Below, piece after piece: positions 32,423 through 40,953 of a stretch of DNA of 64,000 nt (positions are counted from its first letter, which is position 1; each line of letters starts with the position of its first letter). Under the pieces are notes generated by a model, which saw only the letters and a program-made list of their open reading frames with translations, was not told the DNA's origin and did not search any database. Both the position numbers and the translations under genes were made by a program. The DNA is taken from the NCBI RefSeq assembly GCF_030372275.1, contig NZ_JAUDDJ010000001.1. One strand, 5' to 3'. This DNA comes from Lawsonibacter sp900766145 (GTDB taxonomy: Bacteria; Bacillota; Clostridia; Oscillospirales; Oscillospiraceae).

Positions 32423-33850
32423 TTACTCCGCCTTAGGCTCCTCAGCGCTCTCCTCGGTCTTCTTCTTGCGGGTGCGCTTGGGCTTTTCCTCGCCCTCGGC
32501 GCTCTCCTCAGTGGCCTTCTTGCGGGTGCGCTTAGGCTTCTCAGCCTTCTCCTCGGCGGCCTCCTCCTTCTTGGGGGCCTCACCCACCACAGCCTGGGCC
32601 ACCACAAAGTCATTGGCCTTCTGCAGGCGCAGGTCGTGCTTGAGCATATCCATGGAGATGGCAGCCTTCACCTGGTCCTCGGTGAGGTTGTACTGCTTGG
32701 CCAGCTTGGCGATCTCCTTGTCGCAGTCCTCGTCGCTGACCTCCAGATTCTCAGCCTCAGCCACAGCACCCAGAGCCAGCTCCAGCTTCACCTGACGCAG
32801 AGCAGAGGGCTTAGCGGAGGCGCGCATCATCTCGGTGGTCATGCCCATCATCTTCAGGTAGTCGTTCATGGACATGCCCTGGCTCTGCATGCGCATGGCG
32901 TACTCGTCCATCACCTTGTCCAGCTGGGTCTCCACCATGCCGTCGGGGATCTCAGCCTCCATGTTGTCGATGAGCTGCTCCAGAACGGCGCTCTCAAAGG
33001 CGCTGTCAGCCTGGGCCTCACGGCGCTGCTTCAGCTTCTCGCCCAGGTCCTTCTTGAAGTCGGCCAGGGTCTCGAACTCAGACACGTCCTTGGCAAACTC
33101 GTCGTCCACCTCGGGCATCTGGGACTCCTTGACCTCCTTGACCTTAACCTTGAAGACCACAGCCTTACCGGCCAGATCCTTCACGTAGTCCTCGGGGAAG
33201 GTGATATCCAGGTCCTTCTCGTCGCCCACGCTCAGACCGATGAGCTGATCCTCAAAGCCGGGCACGAAGGAGCCGGAGCCGATCTCCAGGCTGTAATCGG
33301 TGCCCTTGCCGCCCTCGAAGGGCTTGCCGTTGTCAAAGCCCTCAAAGTCGATGACCGCGGTATCGCCCATGGAGATGGGACGCTCCACGCTCACCAGACG
33401 GGTGGCGCGCTTGATATAGGGCTCCAGCTCATTCTCGATGTCGGCGTCGGTGACCTCGTTGTAGGTCTTGGGAGCGGTCAGGCCCTTATACTGGCCCAGC
33501 TTCACCTCGGGGCGCACGGAGACCAGAGCGGTAAAGGTCAGGCCGTCCTTGCCCACCTCCACGATGTCCATGACAGGGTGGCCCATATCCTCCAGGCCCT
33601 GCTCCTTCACGGCCGCCTCATAGGCGCCGGGGTACACATCGTTGATGGCGTCTTCATAAAACACGCCGGAGCCGTACATACCCTCGATGATCTTCCGGGG
33701 AGCCTTGCCCTTACGGAAGCCGGGGACGCTGATGCGACCGCGATTCTTCAGGTAGGCCTTCTGAACGGCGGCCTCAAAGTCAGCGGCCTCCACCTGGATG
33801 GTCAGCTGAACCGTGCTGTTTTCTTTCTTCTCAACGTTGGTGACCTTCAT
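32423..33850 (-). CDS. tig: trigger factor (peptidyl-prolyl isomerase chaperone)
   Basis: Ribosome-bound chaperone, 475 residues. The N-terminal ribosome-binding domain has the signature in VPGFRKGKAPRKIIEGMYG. The FKBP-like domain runs from MGDTAVIDFEGFDNGKPFEG to GFEDQLIGLSVGDEKDLDIT. The C-terminal helical arms follow. After about residue 430 there is a tail of roughly 45 residues with two copies of a KPKRTRKK-x-TEESAE unit, longer and more charged than in most homologues. ATG 33850 has AGGAGG upstream. Confidence 0.96.
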   Translation of the reverse strand: MKVTNVEKKENSTVQLTIQVEAADFEAAVQKAYLKNRGRISVPGFRKGKAPRKIIEGMYGSGVFYEDAINDVYPGAYEAAVKEQGLEDMGHPVMDIVEVGKDGLTFTALVSVRPEVKLGQYKGLTAPKTYNEVTDADIENELEPYIKRATRLVSVERPISMGDTAVIDFEGFDNGKPFEGGKGTDYSLEIGSGSFVPGFEDQLIGLSVGDEKDLDITFPEDYVKDLAGKAVVFKVKVKEVKESQMPEVDDEFAKDVSEFETLADFKKDLGEKLKQRREAQADSAFESAVLEQLIDNMEAEIPDGMVETQLDKVMDEYAMRMQSQGMSMNDYLKMMGMTTEMMRASAKPSALRQVKLELALGAVAEAENLEVSDEDCDKEIAKLAKQYNLTEDQVKAAISMDMLKHDLRLQKANDFVVAQAVVGEAPKKEEAAEEKAEKPKRTRKKATEESAEGEEKPKRTRKKKTEESAEEPKAE

Positions 33851-33920
33851 GTAACTTTTCCTCCTGTGAGCGCCCGGGACCGGTGGGTCCAAAGGACGCC
33901 TTGTATACTTTCGCCATGGT

Positions 33921-33949
33921 ATTTTACCAGATAACCATCTGTTTGACCA
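33921..33949 (-). promoter_or_regulatory. possible promoter of tig
   Basis: TGGTCA (33949-33944), 17-bp spacer, TAAAAT (33926-33921), upstream of the tig start. The spacer contains CAGAT-4-ATCTG, an inverted repeat that could be an operator. The -35 box matches consensus weakly. Confidence 0.4.
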
Positions 33950-33991
33950 GACTAAATTTCGGAAATTTCCGCAATTTTTCGGTTTTGTTGC

Positions 33992-34678
33992 TCAATCCAG
34001 CAGTTTTTCCGGCCGGAAGCCCAGAAAATCCGCCGCAATGAGGCGGTATTCTACGCTCCCCACCTGTCCGGAGATCGCCAGGCGGTGGCTCCCGCCGTGG
34101 AGATGTCCGTAAAAGCAGCGCCGCACGCCATAGGCCTCCAGCAGGTCCAGGATCTCCTGGCAGCGGTAACCCTGGTAGAGGGGCGGGTAGTGAAGAAAGC
34201 AGTACTTCTCCCTCTCCCCCGCCGCCTTCAGCGACGCCTCCAGGCGCATCAGCTCCCGGTTAAAAATCTTCGCGCTGTGTTCCCCACGGTCCTCCTCGTA
34301 AAACCATCCCCTGGTGCCGCACAGGGCCAGCTCGCCGTACAGGCGGCAGTTGTTGTGCAGGATCTCCAGGGTAGAAAACCCATGCTCGGCAAAAAAGCGC
34401 TCCATTTTGGCGGCGGTGGTCCACCAGTAGTCGTGGTTTCCCTTAAGAAGGATCTTCCGCCCGGGCAACGCATCCAGAAAGGCGAAGTCCTGCTCCGCCT
34501 GCTCCAGACTCATGCCCCAGGACAGATCTCCGCACAGCACCACGGTGTCCCCCGCCTTCACGACGGAAAAGCCCTCCCTGAGCTTATCCACGTAGCCGCG
34601 CCAGCCTCCGCCGAACACATCCATCGGCTTGTCCACACTCAGGGACAAGTGGGTATCCCCAATGGCGTAAAGGGCCAT
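33992..34678 (-). CDS. calcineurin-like metallophosphoesterase
   Basis: A 228-residue two-metal phosphoesterase. Metal-binding motifs are in order: AIGDTHLSLS (GDxH), LCGDLSWGMS (GDxxx), LLKGNHDYWW (GNHD), FLHYPPLYQG and FYGHLHGGSHRLA (GHxH). It resembles the predicted phosphohydrolases of the YkuE/ICC type in Clostridia; the substrate is unknown. It sits 18 bp after thrC on the same strand and about 140 bp before tig. Confidence 0.88.
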   Translation of the reverse strand: MALYAIGDTHLSLSVDKPMDVFGGGWRGYVDKLREGFSVVKAGDTVVLCGDLSWGMSLEQAEQDFAFLDALPGRKILLKGNHDYWWTTAAKMERFFAEHGFSTLEILHNNCRLYGELALCGTRGWFYEEDRGEHSAKIFNRELMRLEASLKAAGEREKYCFLHYPPLYQGYRCQEILDLLEAYGVRRCFYGHLHGGSHRLAISGQVGSVEYRLIAADFLGFRPEKLLD

Positions 34679-34696
34679 GTACGCAACTCCTTTTCT

Positions 34697-36181
34697 TTAC
34701 TTCAGCATATCCAGCACTGCGTCCACCATGTGCTCCTTCTCCTCGGTGCGCTGGAAGCGGGGCTGCTTACCACGCAGGCTTGCCAGAGGGGCGGGGACGG
34801 GCTGGCCGGTCTTCTCGCTGAGCTGGTCCAGAATGTCCAGACCATCCCGCAGGTTGGTTTCTCCCAGCGCACCCAGCACGTTGTCGCAGAACTTGAAGGG
34901 GCTGGCGGTAGAGGCCACCACGGTGGGGGTCATATCGCCGGTCTCCTCCCGGTACTGGGTCAGAGCGGAGAAGCCTACGGCAGTGTGGGGATCGATGAGG
35001 TAATCAAAGTTGCGGTAGATGGTGCCGATCACCTTCTGGGTCACAGTATCATCGCAGCAGTAGCCCACAAACAGGCGCTGAATCTTCTCCAGTACCTTGT
35101 CGCTCACCTGGTAGCGGCCAGTCCGGTTCAGCTCCTCCATGTACTCCCGCACCTGGCTGTTCTCCCCGGTGATGGCATAGAGCAGACGCTCCAGGTTGCT
35201 GGAGATCAGGATATCCATGGAGGGAGACATGGTATTATAAAAGGTGCGGTTACGGTCATATGTACCGGTACGCAGGAAGTCGGTAAGAACGTTGTTGCTG
35301 TTGGAGGCGCAGATCAGCTTGTTGATGGGCACACCCATGTCCTTGGCGTAGTAGGCAGCCAGGATGTTGCCGAAGTTTCCGGTGGGCACGCAGATGTTGA
35401 TGGGGTCGCCCAGCTGGATCTTCTCGTCCCGCACCAGGTCGCAGTAGGCGGAGATGTAGTAGACGATCTGAGGCAGCACCCGGCCCCAGTTGATGGAGTT
35501 GGCCGAGGAGAGGAAGAAGCCCCGCTGGGCCAGCTCCTCTCGCAGCTTCTCGTCGGAGAAGAGCTTCTTCACGCCGGTCTGGGCGTCGTCGAAGTTGCCC
35601 ACCACGGAGCAGACCCCTACGTTCTCGCCCTCCTGGGTGACCATCTGCAGCTCCTGGATAGCGGACACGCCGTCCTTGGGGTAGAACACCAGGATCCGGG
35701 TGTGGTCCACATCCTTAAAGCCCTCCAGGGCGCCCTTACCGGTGTCGCCGGAGGTGGCCACCAGGATGCACACCGTCTTCTCCTCCTCCTGCTTGCGCAG
35801 AGAGGCCGTGAGCAGATGGGGCAGCATCTGCAGGGCCATGTCCTTAAAGGCGCAGGTGGGGCCGTGCCACAGCTCCAGGCAGAAGGTGTTGCTGTCCAGA
35901 GCGCGCACCGGAGCCACGGCAGGAGTATCAAACTTCTCCGGACCGTAGGCCGCGTTGGCAAAGTCGGTGAGCTCCTTGACCGTAAACTCATCCAAAAACA
36001 GCTTCATCACATACACCGCCCGCTGCTGATAGGACATGTCCTTCAGCTCCTCCAGGGCGCGGCGGGGCAGCTTAGGCAGATACACGGGGGTGAGCAGGCC
36101 GCCGTCATCGGCCAAGCCCTTGGCAATGGCCTGAGAGGCGGAGAACTGCTGCTCCCGGTCTCTTGTGCTGATGTATTGCAT
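34697..36181 (-). CDS. thrC: threonine synthase
   Basis: PLP enzyme converting O-phosphohomoserine to threonine, 494 residues. It is the longer type-2 form, with an N-terminal YISTRDREQQFSASQAIAKG. The PLP lysine lies in GPTCAFKDMALQMLPHLL, ILVATSGDTGKGALEGF is the phosphate-binding stretch, and VPTGNFGNILAAYYAKDMG follows. ATG 36181 follows GGAAGGA. No homoserine kinase or dehydrogenase is adjacent. It has its own upstream promoter. Confidence 0.95.
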   Translation of the reverse strand: MQYISTRDREQQFSASQAIAKGLADDGGLLTPVYLPKLPRRALEELKDMSYQQRAVYVMKLFLDEFTVKELTDFANAAYGPEKFDTPAVAPVRALDSNTFCLELWHGPTCAFKDMALQMLPHLLTASLRKQEEEKTVCILVATSGDTGKGALEGFKDVDHTRILVFYPKDGVSAIQELQMVTQEGENVGVCSVVGNFDDAQTGVKKLFSDEKLREELAQRGFFLSSANSINWGRVLPQIVYYISAYCDLVRDEKIQLGDPINICVPTGNFGNILAAYYAKDMGVPINKLICASNSNNVLTDFLRTGTYDRNRTFYNTMSPSMDILISSNLERLLYAITGENSQVREYMEELNRTGRYQVSDKVLEKIQRLFVGYCCDDTVTQKVIGTIYRNFDYLIDPHTAVGFSALTQYREETGDMTPTVVASTASPFKFCDNVLGALGETNLRDGLDILDQLSEKTGQPVPAPLASLRGKQPRFQRTEEKEHMVDAVLDMLK

Positions 36182-36250
36182 GGTGATTCCTTCCAATCTT
36201 TTTAAGGATTGTCCCCGGCACAGAACCGGAGAACGGTTTTCTAAGCTATT

Positions 36251-36279
36251 ATTATGCCAGCTTTCTCCGGGCAGGTCAA
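36251..36279 (-). promoter_or_regulatory. promoter of thrC
   Basis: TTGACC (36279-36274), 17-bp spacer, CATAAT (36256-36251) on the minus strand, 70 bp before the thrC start. Confidence 0.65.
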
Positions 36280-36319
36280 GTTCCACAGCAGAAAAGCTGA
36301 CACTTCATTTAGAATTTTT

Positions 36320-36688
36320 TCAAAATGCGTCCGCAAGATGTCGTATTTTGGGAGCTTTCGTCTCCATGCCCTGGGGGGCCAGCACCTCGATGACGTCAAA
36401 ACGGGGTTGTAGCCCGGTGGGGTTTTGCTGGAGATAGAGCTGGGCGGTGGTGCGCAGGCGCTGCTGCTTACGCGCGTCCACAAACTCCCCTGCTGTGCCG
36501 AAGGCAGTGCTGCGGCGCAGCTTCACCTCCACAAAGCACAGATAGGTGCTGTCCTGGGCAACCAGGTCCAACTCCCCAAACCGGCACCGCCAGCCTGCGG
36601 CCACGATTTCATATCCCCGCTGCCGCAGAAAGTCCGCCGCCAGGGCCTCCCCCCACCTGCCCAGCAGGCGGCTCTCCTGCCCGCTCAC
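36320..36688 (-). CDS. YraN-family (UPF0102) endonuclease-like protein
   Basis: A 122-residue protein of the restriction-endonuclease-like fold. It has GRWGEALAADFLRQRGYEIV at the N-terminus, the acidic pair in RFGELDLVAQD, and the ExK motif in LCFVEVKLRRSTAFG. It is commonly encoded beside rnhB. The biological role is unknown; a Holliday-junction-like nuclease fold is established for the family. The GTG start overlaps the rnhB stop by 4 bp. Confidence 0.9.
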   Translation of the reverse strand: MSGQESRLLGRWGEALAADFLRQRGYEIVAAGWRCRFGELDLVAQDSTYLCFVEVKLRRSTAFGTAGEFVDARKQQRLRTTAQLYLQQNPTGLQPRFDVIEVLAPQGMETKAPKIRHLADAF

Positions 36689-37290
36689 AGGTTTTTTAAA
36701 AAGGTGCGGCGGTGGATGGGACTGGGGCCATAGGTGCGAAGGCGCTCATAATGGAGTTTTGTTCCATACCCCTTGTGCTTCTCAAAGGCGTACTCCGGAT
36801 AGGTCTGGGCCATCTCCATCATATAGTGGTCACGGCTCACCTTGGCCAAGATGGATGCCGCCGCGATGGACATAGACAAGGAATCTCCCTTTACAACACA
36901 GAGGTGCTTTGTGGTAATGGCCGCCGTCTTTCCATGGTCCCGGTTGCCGTCCACCAGAGCGAAGTCGGCAGGAATCTCCAGACCGTCAATCGCCAGCTGC
37001 ATGGCCTTCATCCGGGCACTGAGGATATCGGTACGGTCGATCTCCTCCGCCTCCACCCGGGCCACCGACCAGGCTAGAGCCAGCTCCTGAATGACAGGGA
37101 AAAGTGCTTCACGGCGCTTCTCCGTCAGCTTCTTGGAGTCATCCAGTCCCGGAATCTCTACCCCAAAGGGCAGAGTGACTGCTCCCGCGTATACCGGCCC
37201 GGCCAGCGGGCCGGCTCCCGCCTCATCACAGCCGCACACAGACGCATAGCCCTGCTCCCGGGCCTGCTGCTCATAGTCCCAGCCTGCCAT
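36685..37290 (-). CDS. rnhB: ribonuclease HII
   Basis: Removes ribonucleotides from DNA and RNA primers, 201 residues. The first catalytic pair is in SVCGCDEAGAGPLAGPVYAG (DEAG), followed by DSKKLTEKRREALF, AINGLEIPA-like spacing, VDGN (third acidic) and SIAAASILAKVSRDHYMMEM (fourth). The end, EKHKGYGTKLHYERL then YGPSPIHRRTFLKNL, is fully conserved. It is in the operon rbgA-rnhB-yraN. Confidence 0.97.
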   Translation of the reverse strand: MAGWDYEQQAREQGYASVCGCDEAGAGPLAGPVYAGAVTLPFGVEIPGLDDSKKLTEKRREALFPVIQELALAWSVARVEAEEIDRTDILSARMKAMQLAIDGLEIPADFALVDGNRDHGKTAAITTKHLCVVKGDSLSMSIAAASILAKVSRDHYMMEMAQTYPEYAFEKHKGYGTKLHYERLRTYGPSPIHRRTFLKNL

Positions 37291-37332
37291 AGGTCCTTTC
37301 CTCCTCTTCCCCGCCTCAACAAAGGCAGGAAC

Positions 37333-38211
37333 TTAAACTTCTTGGGGGCGTTCCAGGGTAAAGCGTCCCAGCTTGCCACCCCGGTACTCGTCCAGGAGCA
37401 CCCGGGCCATACGCTCGGTGTCAAACTCACCCCCAGAGATCCGCATGCCCCGCTTCTGGGCGCAGGTCTCCAGCAGGCGGTAACCGTAGGCCACGTCGTT
37501 TTCCTCCTCTTCCCGCTCCGGAACAGAAGGCAGCTTGTAGCCGGCGACCAGGGCGTCGGGGTAGCAGGTGGCCAAAAAGGTCATAAAGTAGCAGCCCAGG
37601 GTCTCGACATCCATGATCTCGTCCTTCACTGCTCCGGTGAAGGCCAGGCGCAGACCGGTAGTCTCATCCTCAAACTTGGGCCACAGAATGCCGGGGGTAT
37701 CCAGCAGCTCCAGGCCGCGGTCCACGGTGACCCACTGCTTGCCCCGGGTCACGCCAGGCCGGTCGCCCGCCTTGGCGGTCTTTCGCTTAGCTACCTTATT
37801 AATAAAGGTGGATTTGCCCACATTGGGCACGCCCACGATCATGGCCCGCACCGGGCGGCCCACCAGGCCCCGCTCCTGCCAGCGGGCGATCTGGTCCTTC
37901 AGCACACCCTGGACCACCGCGGAGAACTGGCCCACTCCCTTGCCCGTCTTGGCGTCGGTCTCCAGCACGGAGCAGCCCCGCTTCCGGAACCACTCTCCCC
38001 AGGCCTTGTTCTGGGCGGGGTCGGCCTGGTCGGCCCGGTTGAGCACCACCAGCCGGGGCTTACCAGCACAGATGGAATCAATGTCCGGGTTGCGGCTGGA
38101 GATAGGGATACGGGCGTCAATGATCTCCACCACGATATCTACATTTTTCAGATCGGCCTCGATCTGCCGCCGGGTCTTAGTCATATGCCCGGGGTACCAC
38201 TGTATGTTCAT
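37333..38211 (-). CDS. rbgA: ribosome biogenesis GTPase RbgA (YlqF)
   Basis: Circularly permuted GTPase required for late 50S assembly, 292 residues. N-terminal MNIQWYPGHMTKTRRQIEAD and VVEIIDARIPISSRNPDID are conserved. G4 (VVLNRADQAD) precedes G1 (IVGVPNVGKSTFINKVA), G2 (GVTRGKQWV) and G3 (LLDTPGILWP). A C-terminal ANTAR-like helical part follows. As in Bacillus it is followed by rnhB. It is separated from rplS by a terminator. Confidence 0.96.
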   Translation of the reverse strand: MNIQWYPGHMTKTRRQIEADLKNVDIVVEIIDARIPISSRNPDIDSICAGKPRLVVLNRADQADPAQNKAWGEWFRKRGCSVLETDAKTGKGVGQFSAVVQGVLKDQIARWQERGLVGRPVRAMIVGVPNVGKSTFINKVAKRKTAKAGDRPGVTRGKQWVTVDRGLELLDTPGILWPKFEDETTGLRLAFTGAVKDEIMDVETLGCYFMTFLATCYPDALVAGYKLPSVPEREEEENDVAYGYRLLETCAQKRGMRISGGEFDTERMARVLLDEYRGGKLGRFTLERPQEV

Positions 38212-38240
38212 GCGGTTTCCTCCTTCCGTCCGCTACGAAA

Positions 38241-38267
38241 AAAGGAGCGGTGTTGCACCGCTCCTTT
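38241..38267 (-). terminator. terminator of rplS
   Basis: Perfect 12-bp arms (38241-38252, 38256-38267), loop TTG, and six T residues on the minus strand. It lies 12 bp beyond the rplS stop. Confidence 0.95.
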
Positions 38268-38279
38268 CTCGCACTTGGA

Positions 38280-38621
38280 TTACAGGGCCTCCTTGATCTT
38301 AGCTGCCTTGCCCACGCGGCCGCGCAGGTAGTACAGCTTGGCGCGGCGGACCTTGCCGTGACGCACCAGCTCGATCTTCTCGATGGCGGGGGAGTGGACA
38401 GGGAACACCTTCTCCACGCCGATGCCATAGGAGATGCGGCGGACGGTGAAGGTCTCCTCAATGCCACCGTGCTTCTTAGCGATCACAGTGCCCTCAAAGA
38501 CCTGGATACGCTCACGGTTGCCTTCCTTAACCTTCAGGTGCACGCGGATGGTATCACCCACCTGAACCTCAGGGGCATTCTCCTTCAGGTGCTTCTGAGT
38601 AAAAGCCTGCATCAAATCCAT
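38280..38621 (-). CDS. rplS: 50S ribosomal protein L19
   Basis: Large-subunit protein at the 30S-50S interface, 113 residues. It starts MDLMQAFTQKHLKENAPEVQ and contains GDTIRVHLKVKEGNRERIQV, FEGTVIAKKHGGIEETFTVR and a basic end (KVRRAKLYYLRGRVGKAAKI). ATG 38621 was chosen because AGGAGG is 9 bp upstream; the ATG two codons earlier is too close. Unlike in many bacteria it is not adjacent to trmD, which lies 20 kb away here. Confidence 0.97.
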   Translation of the reverse strand: MDLMQAFTQKHLKENAPEVQVGDTIRVHLKVKEGNRERIQVFEGTVIAKKHGGIEETFTVRRISYGIGVEKVFPVHSPAIEKIELVRHGKVRRAKLYYLRGRVGKAAKIKEAL

Positions 38622-38727
38622 TGTCATTTCCTCCTGTTGTATAGGTGTTCTTGCCGTTTCCAAATTGGATGTCCGCACCCCTGTGCAGAGCGACAGCAGA
38701 GGACCACCCGTTATTTCAGACTAAAAG
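38622..38727 (-). other. 5' leader of rplS
   Basis: About 100 nt between the predicted transcript start and the L19 start codon. L19 leaders that give autogenous control are known in Firmicutes, but I cannot match a specific consensus here. No reading frame is evident. Confidence 0.35.
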
Positions 38728-38756
38728 ATGATATCACAATTTTTCCAGCAATGCAA
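38728..38756 (-). promoter_or_regulatory. promoter of rplS
   Basis: TTGCAT (38756-38751), 17-bp spacer, TATCAT (38733-38728) on the minus strand. Confidence 0.6.
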
Positions 38757-38803
38757 GCCTTTTTTCTGCCCTGCCGCAAAAATTACTTCTCTAAATTTCT
38801 CTC

Positions 38804-38850
38804 TTACTTTGTGCCGAAAATACGGTCGCCCGCATCACCCCACCCGGCTT
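38804..38850 (-). pseudogene. duplicated 3' end of upp
   Basis: On the minus strand the bases read GWGDAGDRIFGTK then TAA, nearly identical to the last residues of the intact upp gene (GLGDAGDRIFGTK, stop at 39007). The nucleotides differ at a few sites, mostly codon third positions. About 20-30 bp downstream of each stop are also alike (TTACTT, AAATT, TCTCT). Upstream of this fragment there is no further upp homology. It is a decayed partial tandem copy about 200 bp downstream of upp. Confidence 0.75.
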
Positions 38851-39006
38851 GCGCCGTGCGGGGACCCCAATTTTTTAAATCCTCGGGACAAATAAATTGT
38901 CCCTGCGGCAAGGTTTTTACCAAGGGTAAAAACCTTGGACGCGCCAAAGGGCGCGCTTCTGGGCGACGCGGTGGGAAATTCTCTCTTTCAGATTTCCTCT
39001 TACTTC
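38851..39006. other. hairpin-rich spacer between upp remnant and upp
   Basis: Contains three stems in a row: GGGACAA/TTGTCCC (38885-38903), a 12-bp AAGGTTTTTACC/GGTAAAAACCTT stem (38910-38936), and GCGCC/GGCGC just after 38940. No gene is seen. Confidence 0.5.
38910..38936. terminator. hairpin downstream of upp
   Basis: Perfect 12-bp inverted repeat with 3-base loop, about 70 bp beyond the upp stop. Its arms contain A5 and T5 runs, but no T run follows outside the stem, so terminator function is uncertain. Confidence 0.4.
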
Positions 39007-39642
39007 TTACTTCGTGCCGAAAATACGGTCGCCTGCGTCGCCCAGGCCGGGGACAATATAAGCGTGCTCATTGAGCTTCTCATCCACCGCGGCCACATAG
39101 ATCTCCACGTCGGGATGATCCCGGCGAATCACCTCAATACCCTCGGGAGCGGCCAGGATGTTCATCAGCTTGATGTGCTTACAGCCATAGCCCTTCAGGA
39201 AGGTGATGGCAGCGGAAGCGGAGCCGCCGGTAGCCAGCATGGGGTCCAGAACGATCACATCCCGCTCAGCAATATCGGAGGGCATCTTGCAGTAATACTC
39301 CACCGGCTGATGGGTCTCAGGGTCCCGGTACAGGCCGATGTGTCCCACCTTAGCAGAGGGAATCAGATTCAGGATGCCGTCCACCATACCCAGGCCGGCG
39401 CGCAGGATGGGGACGATGGCCAGCTTCTTGCCCGCCAGCTGCTTAAAGGTGCCGGTGGCCACGGGGGTCTTGATCTCTACATCCTCCAAGGGCAGGTCCC
39501 GGGTGGCCTCATAGCACTCCAGGGTAGCCATCTCAGAGACGATCTCCCGGAACTCCTTTACGCCGGTGCGCTCGTCCCGCAGGATGCTCAGCTTGTGCTG
39601 GAGCAGCGGATGGTCCAAAACATGTACTTTGCTGTCAAACAT
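39007..39642 (-). CDS. upp: uracil phosphoribosyltransferase
   Basis: Pyrimidine salvage enzyme making UMP from uracil and PRPP, 211 residues. It has VHVLDHPLLQHKLSILRDER at the start, IVPILRAGLGMVDGILNLIP, the PRPP-binding loop in VIVLDPMLATGGSASAAITF, and the uracil-binding end HAYIVPGLGDAGDRIFGTK. It lies 13 bp after tsaB in the cluster tsaE-tsaB-upp. A degenerate copy of its 3' end lies downstream. Confidence 0.97.
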   Translation of the reverse strand: MFDSKVHVLDHPLLQHKLSILRDERTGVKEFREIVSEMATLECYEATRDLPLEDVEIKTPVATGTFKQLAGKKLAIVPILRAGLGMVDGILNLIPSAKVGHIGLYRDPETHQPVEYYCKMPSDIAERDVIVLDPMLATGGSASAAITFLKGYGCKHIKLMNILAAPEGIEVIRRDHPDVEIYVAAVDEKLNEHAYIVPGLGDAGDRIFGTK

Positions 39643-39655
39643 CTCAAAAACCCCT

Positions 39656-40372
39656 TTATTCTTGTGTACTGCGGCCCTGTCGTTCCAGACGCTCCCGCTC
39701 AGCCTGAGACAGCCGGTGGTAGACAGGCACCAGGTCTTTTCCTTTCACCAGGGTTCCGGCTTGGATACACGCCACCGCGGCTCGGGCCACGCCCCATGCG
39801 CTCTGCTGCCGCAGAGCCTCCGGAGCAAGCTCCAGATCGATTCCCTGACTTCTTAGGGTATTATAGCACAGCTTGGCCCCGTCTCCAACGACTATTTTTC
39901 GTTTTTCGATTTTTTTCAGTTCTTCCCCCAGTTCCTCCAGGGAGATGGCCCGGTCGGGACACAGGCGCTCCAACTTCTCCCCGTCCGTCTGAAACAGGGC
40001 GTTATACACCTGTTTGCGCCGGGCGTCCATGGCACAAACAATAACTGCATCTGGGTAAAAAGCCAGAGGCCAGGCCATGGACTCCAGGGTGGAGCAGGCC
40101 GCACAGTCCTTGTCCTCCCCCCAAGCCAGTCCCTTGGCAGTGGCCACGCCGATGCGCAGGCCGGTAAAAGAACCCGGTCCCGCCGCCACGGCGATCACAT
40201 CCACGTCAGACAGGCTGACCTCACAGTTTTTTAGCAGGTCGTGGGCCATGGGCAGCAGGGTGCGGCTGTGGGTCAGACCACTCTGCTGAAAGTTCTGGGC
40301 AATGAGCCCCTCTTCCCCCCACAAAGCCGCGGAGCAGGCCACGGCGGACGATTCCAAAGCTAATATTTTCAT
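39656..40372 (-). CDS. tsaB: tRNA t6A biosynthesis protein TsaB
   Basis: ASKHA-fold partner that dimerises with TsaD in making N6-threonylcarbamoyladenosine at tRNA position 37. It is 238 residues, with MKILALESSAVACSAALWGE, GLTHSRTLLPMAHDLL and VAAGPGSFTGLRIGVATAKG. ATG 40372 was chosen: an upstream extension overlaps tsaE. It lies 19 bp after tsaE on the same strand. Confidence 0.95.
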   Translation of the reverse strand: MKILALESSAVACSAALWGEEGLIAQNFQQSGLTHSRTLLPMAHDLLKNCEVSLSDVDVIAVAAGPGSFTGLRIGVATAKGLAWGEDKDCAACSTLESMAWPLAFYPDAVIVCAMDARRKQVYNALFQTDGEKLERLCPDRAISLEELGEELKKIEKRKIVVGDGAKLCYNTLRSQGIDLELAPEALRQQSAWGVARAAVACIQAGTLVKGKDLVPVYHRLSQAERERLERQGRSTQE

Positions 40373-40391
40373 GGTATCACACACTTTTCTC

Positions 40392-40826
40392 TCAGTTTTC
40401 CAGGGCTGGTCCACCCTGAATCGAAATGCGCCGCTGTTGGTCGGTATCGCCCCGGCGGATATCCACCCGGATGGTGTCCTCCTCCAGAGCCTCGTCTACA
40501 TTTTCGCTCCACTCCACGGCGCACACGCCGCCCCGGGCCAGGTAGTCCTCCCAACCGATATCAAAAAGCTCATCGGCACTGCCCAGGCGGTACATGTCAA
40601 AGTGAAACAGGGGCAGCCGGCCTCCCTCATACTCATTGACAATAGTAAAGGTAGGGCTGGTCACCTGACCAGGCACCCCCAGTCCCCGGGCCAGTCCCCG
40701 GGTAAAGGCGGTCTTTCCCGCTCCCAGGTCGCCGGTATAGGCGATCACCGTTCCCGGCGCCACCCGCTCGCCCAGGCGTCGCCCCAATTCTTCCGTATCC
40801 CGCTCACTGTTTGAACAATATTCCAT
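40392..40826 (-). CDS. tsaE: tRNA t6A biosynthesis ATPase TsaE
   Basis: ATPase of the t6A complex, 144 residues. It has the P-loop in IAYTGDLGAGKTAFTRGLAR, TSPTFTIVNEYEGGRLPLFH with the conserved HFDMYRL, and the IGWEDYL and CAVEWSENV segments. It is the first gene of tsaE-tsaB-upp and divergent from rodA. Confidence 0.96.
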   Translation of the reverse strand: MEYCSNSERDTEELGRRLGERVAPGTVIAYTGDLGAGKTAFTRGLARGLGVPGQVTSPTFTIVNEYEGGRLPLFHFDMYRLGSADELFDIGWEDYLARGGVCAVEWSENVDEALEEDTIRVDIRRGDTDQQRRISIQGGPALEN

Positions 40827-40953
40827 TGGGTCCTCCCCCTGCGTTCACAGATTATTTTCGAAATCCGGAAAGATTATAGCACAGATATGGTTTACCTTTC
40901 CACTAAAAAGTGATAAAATATAGGGCCGTATCCTAGGAAAGCGAGGAGATGCT

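Noticed and set aside
34085..36205. 706-codon open frame on the plus strand
   Set aside because: Shadow of the metallophosphoesterase and thrC genes; no ribosome site, no recognisable domain.
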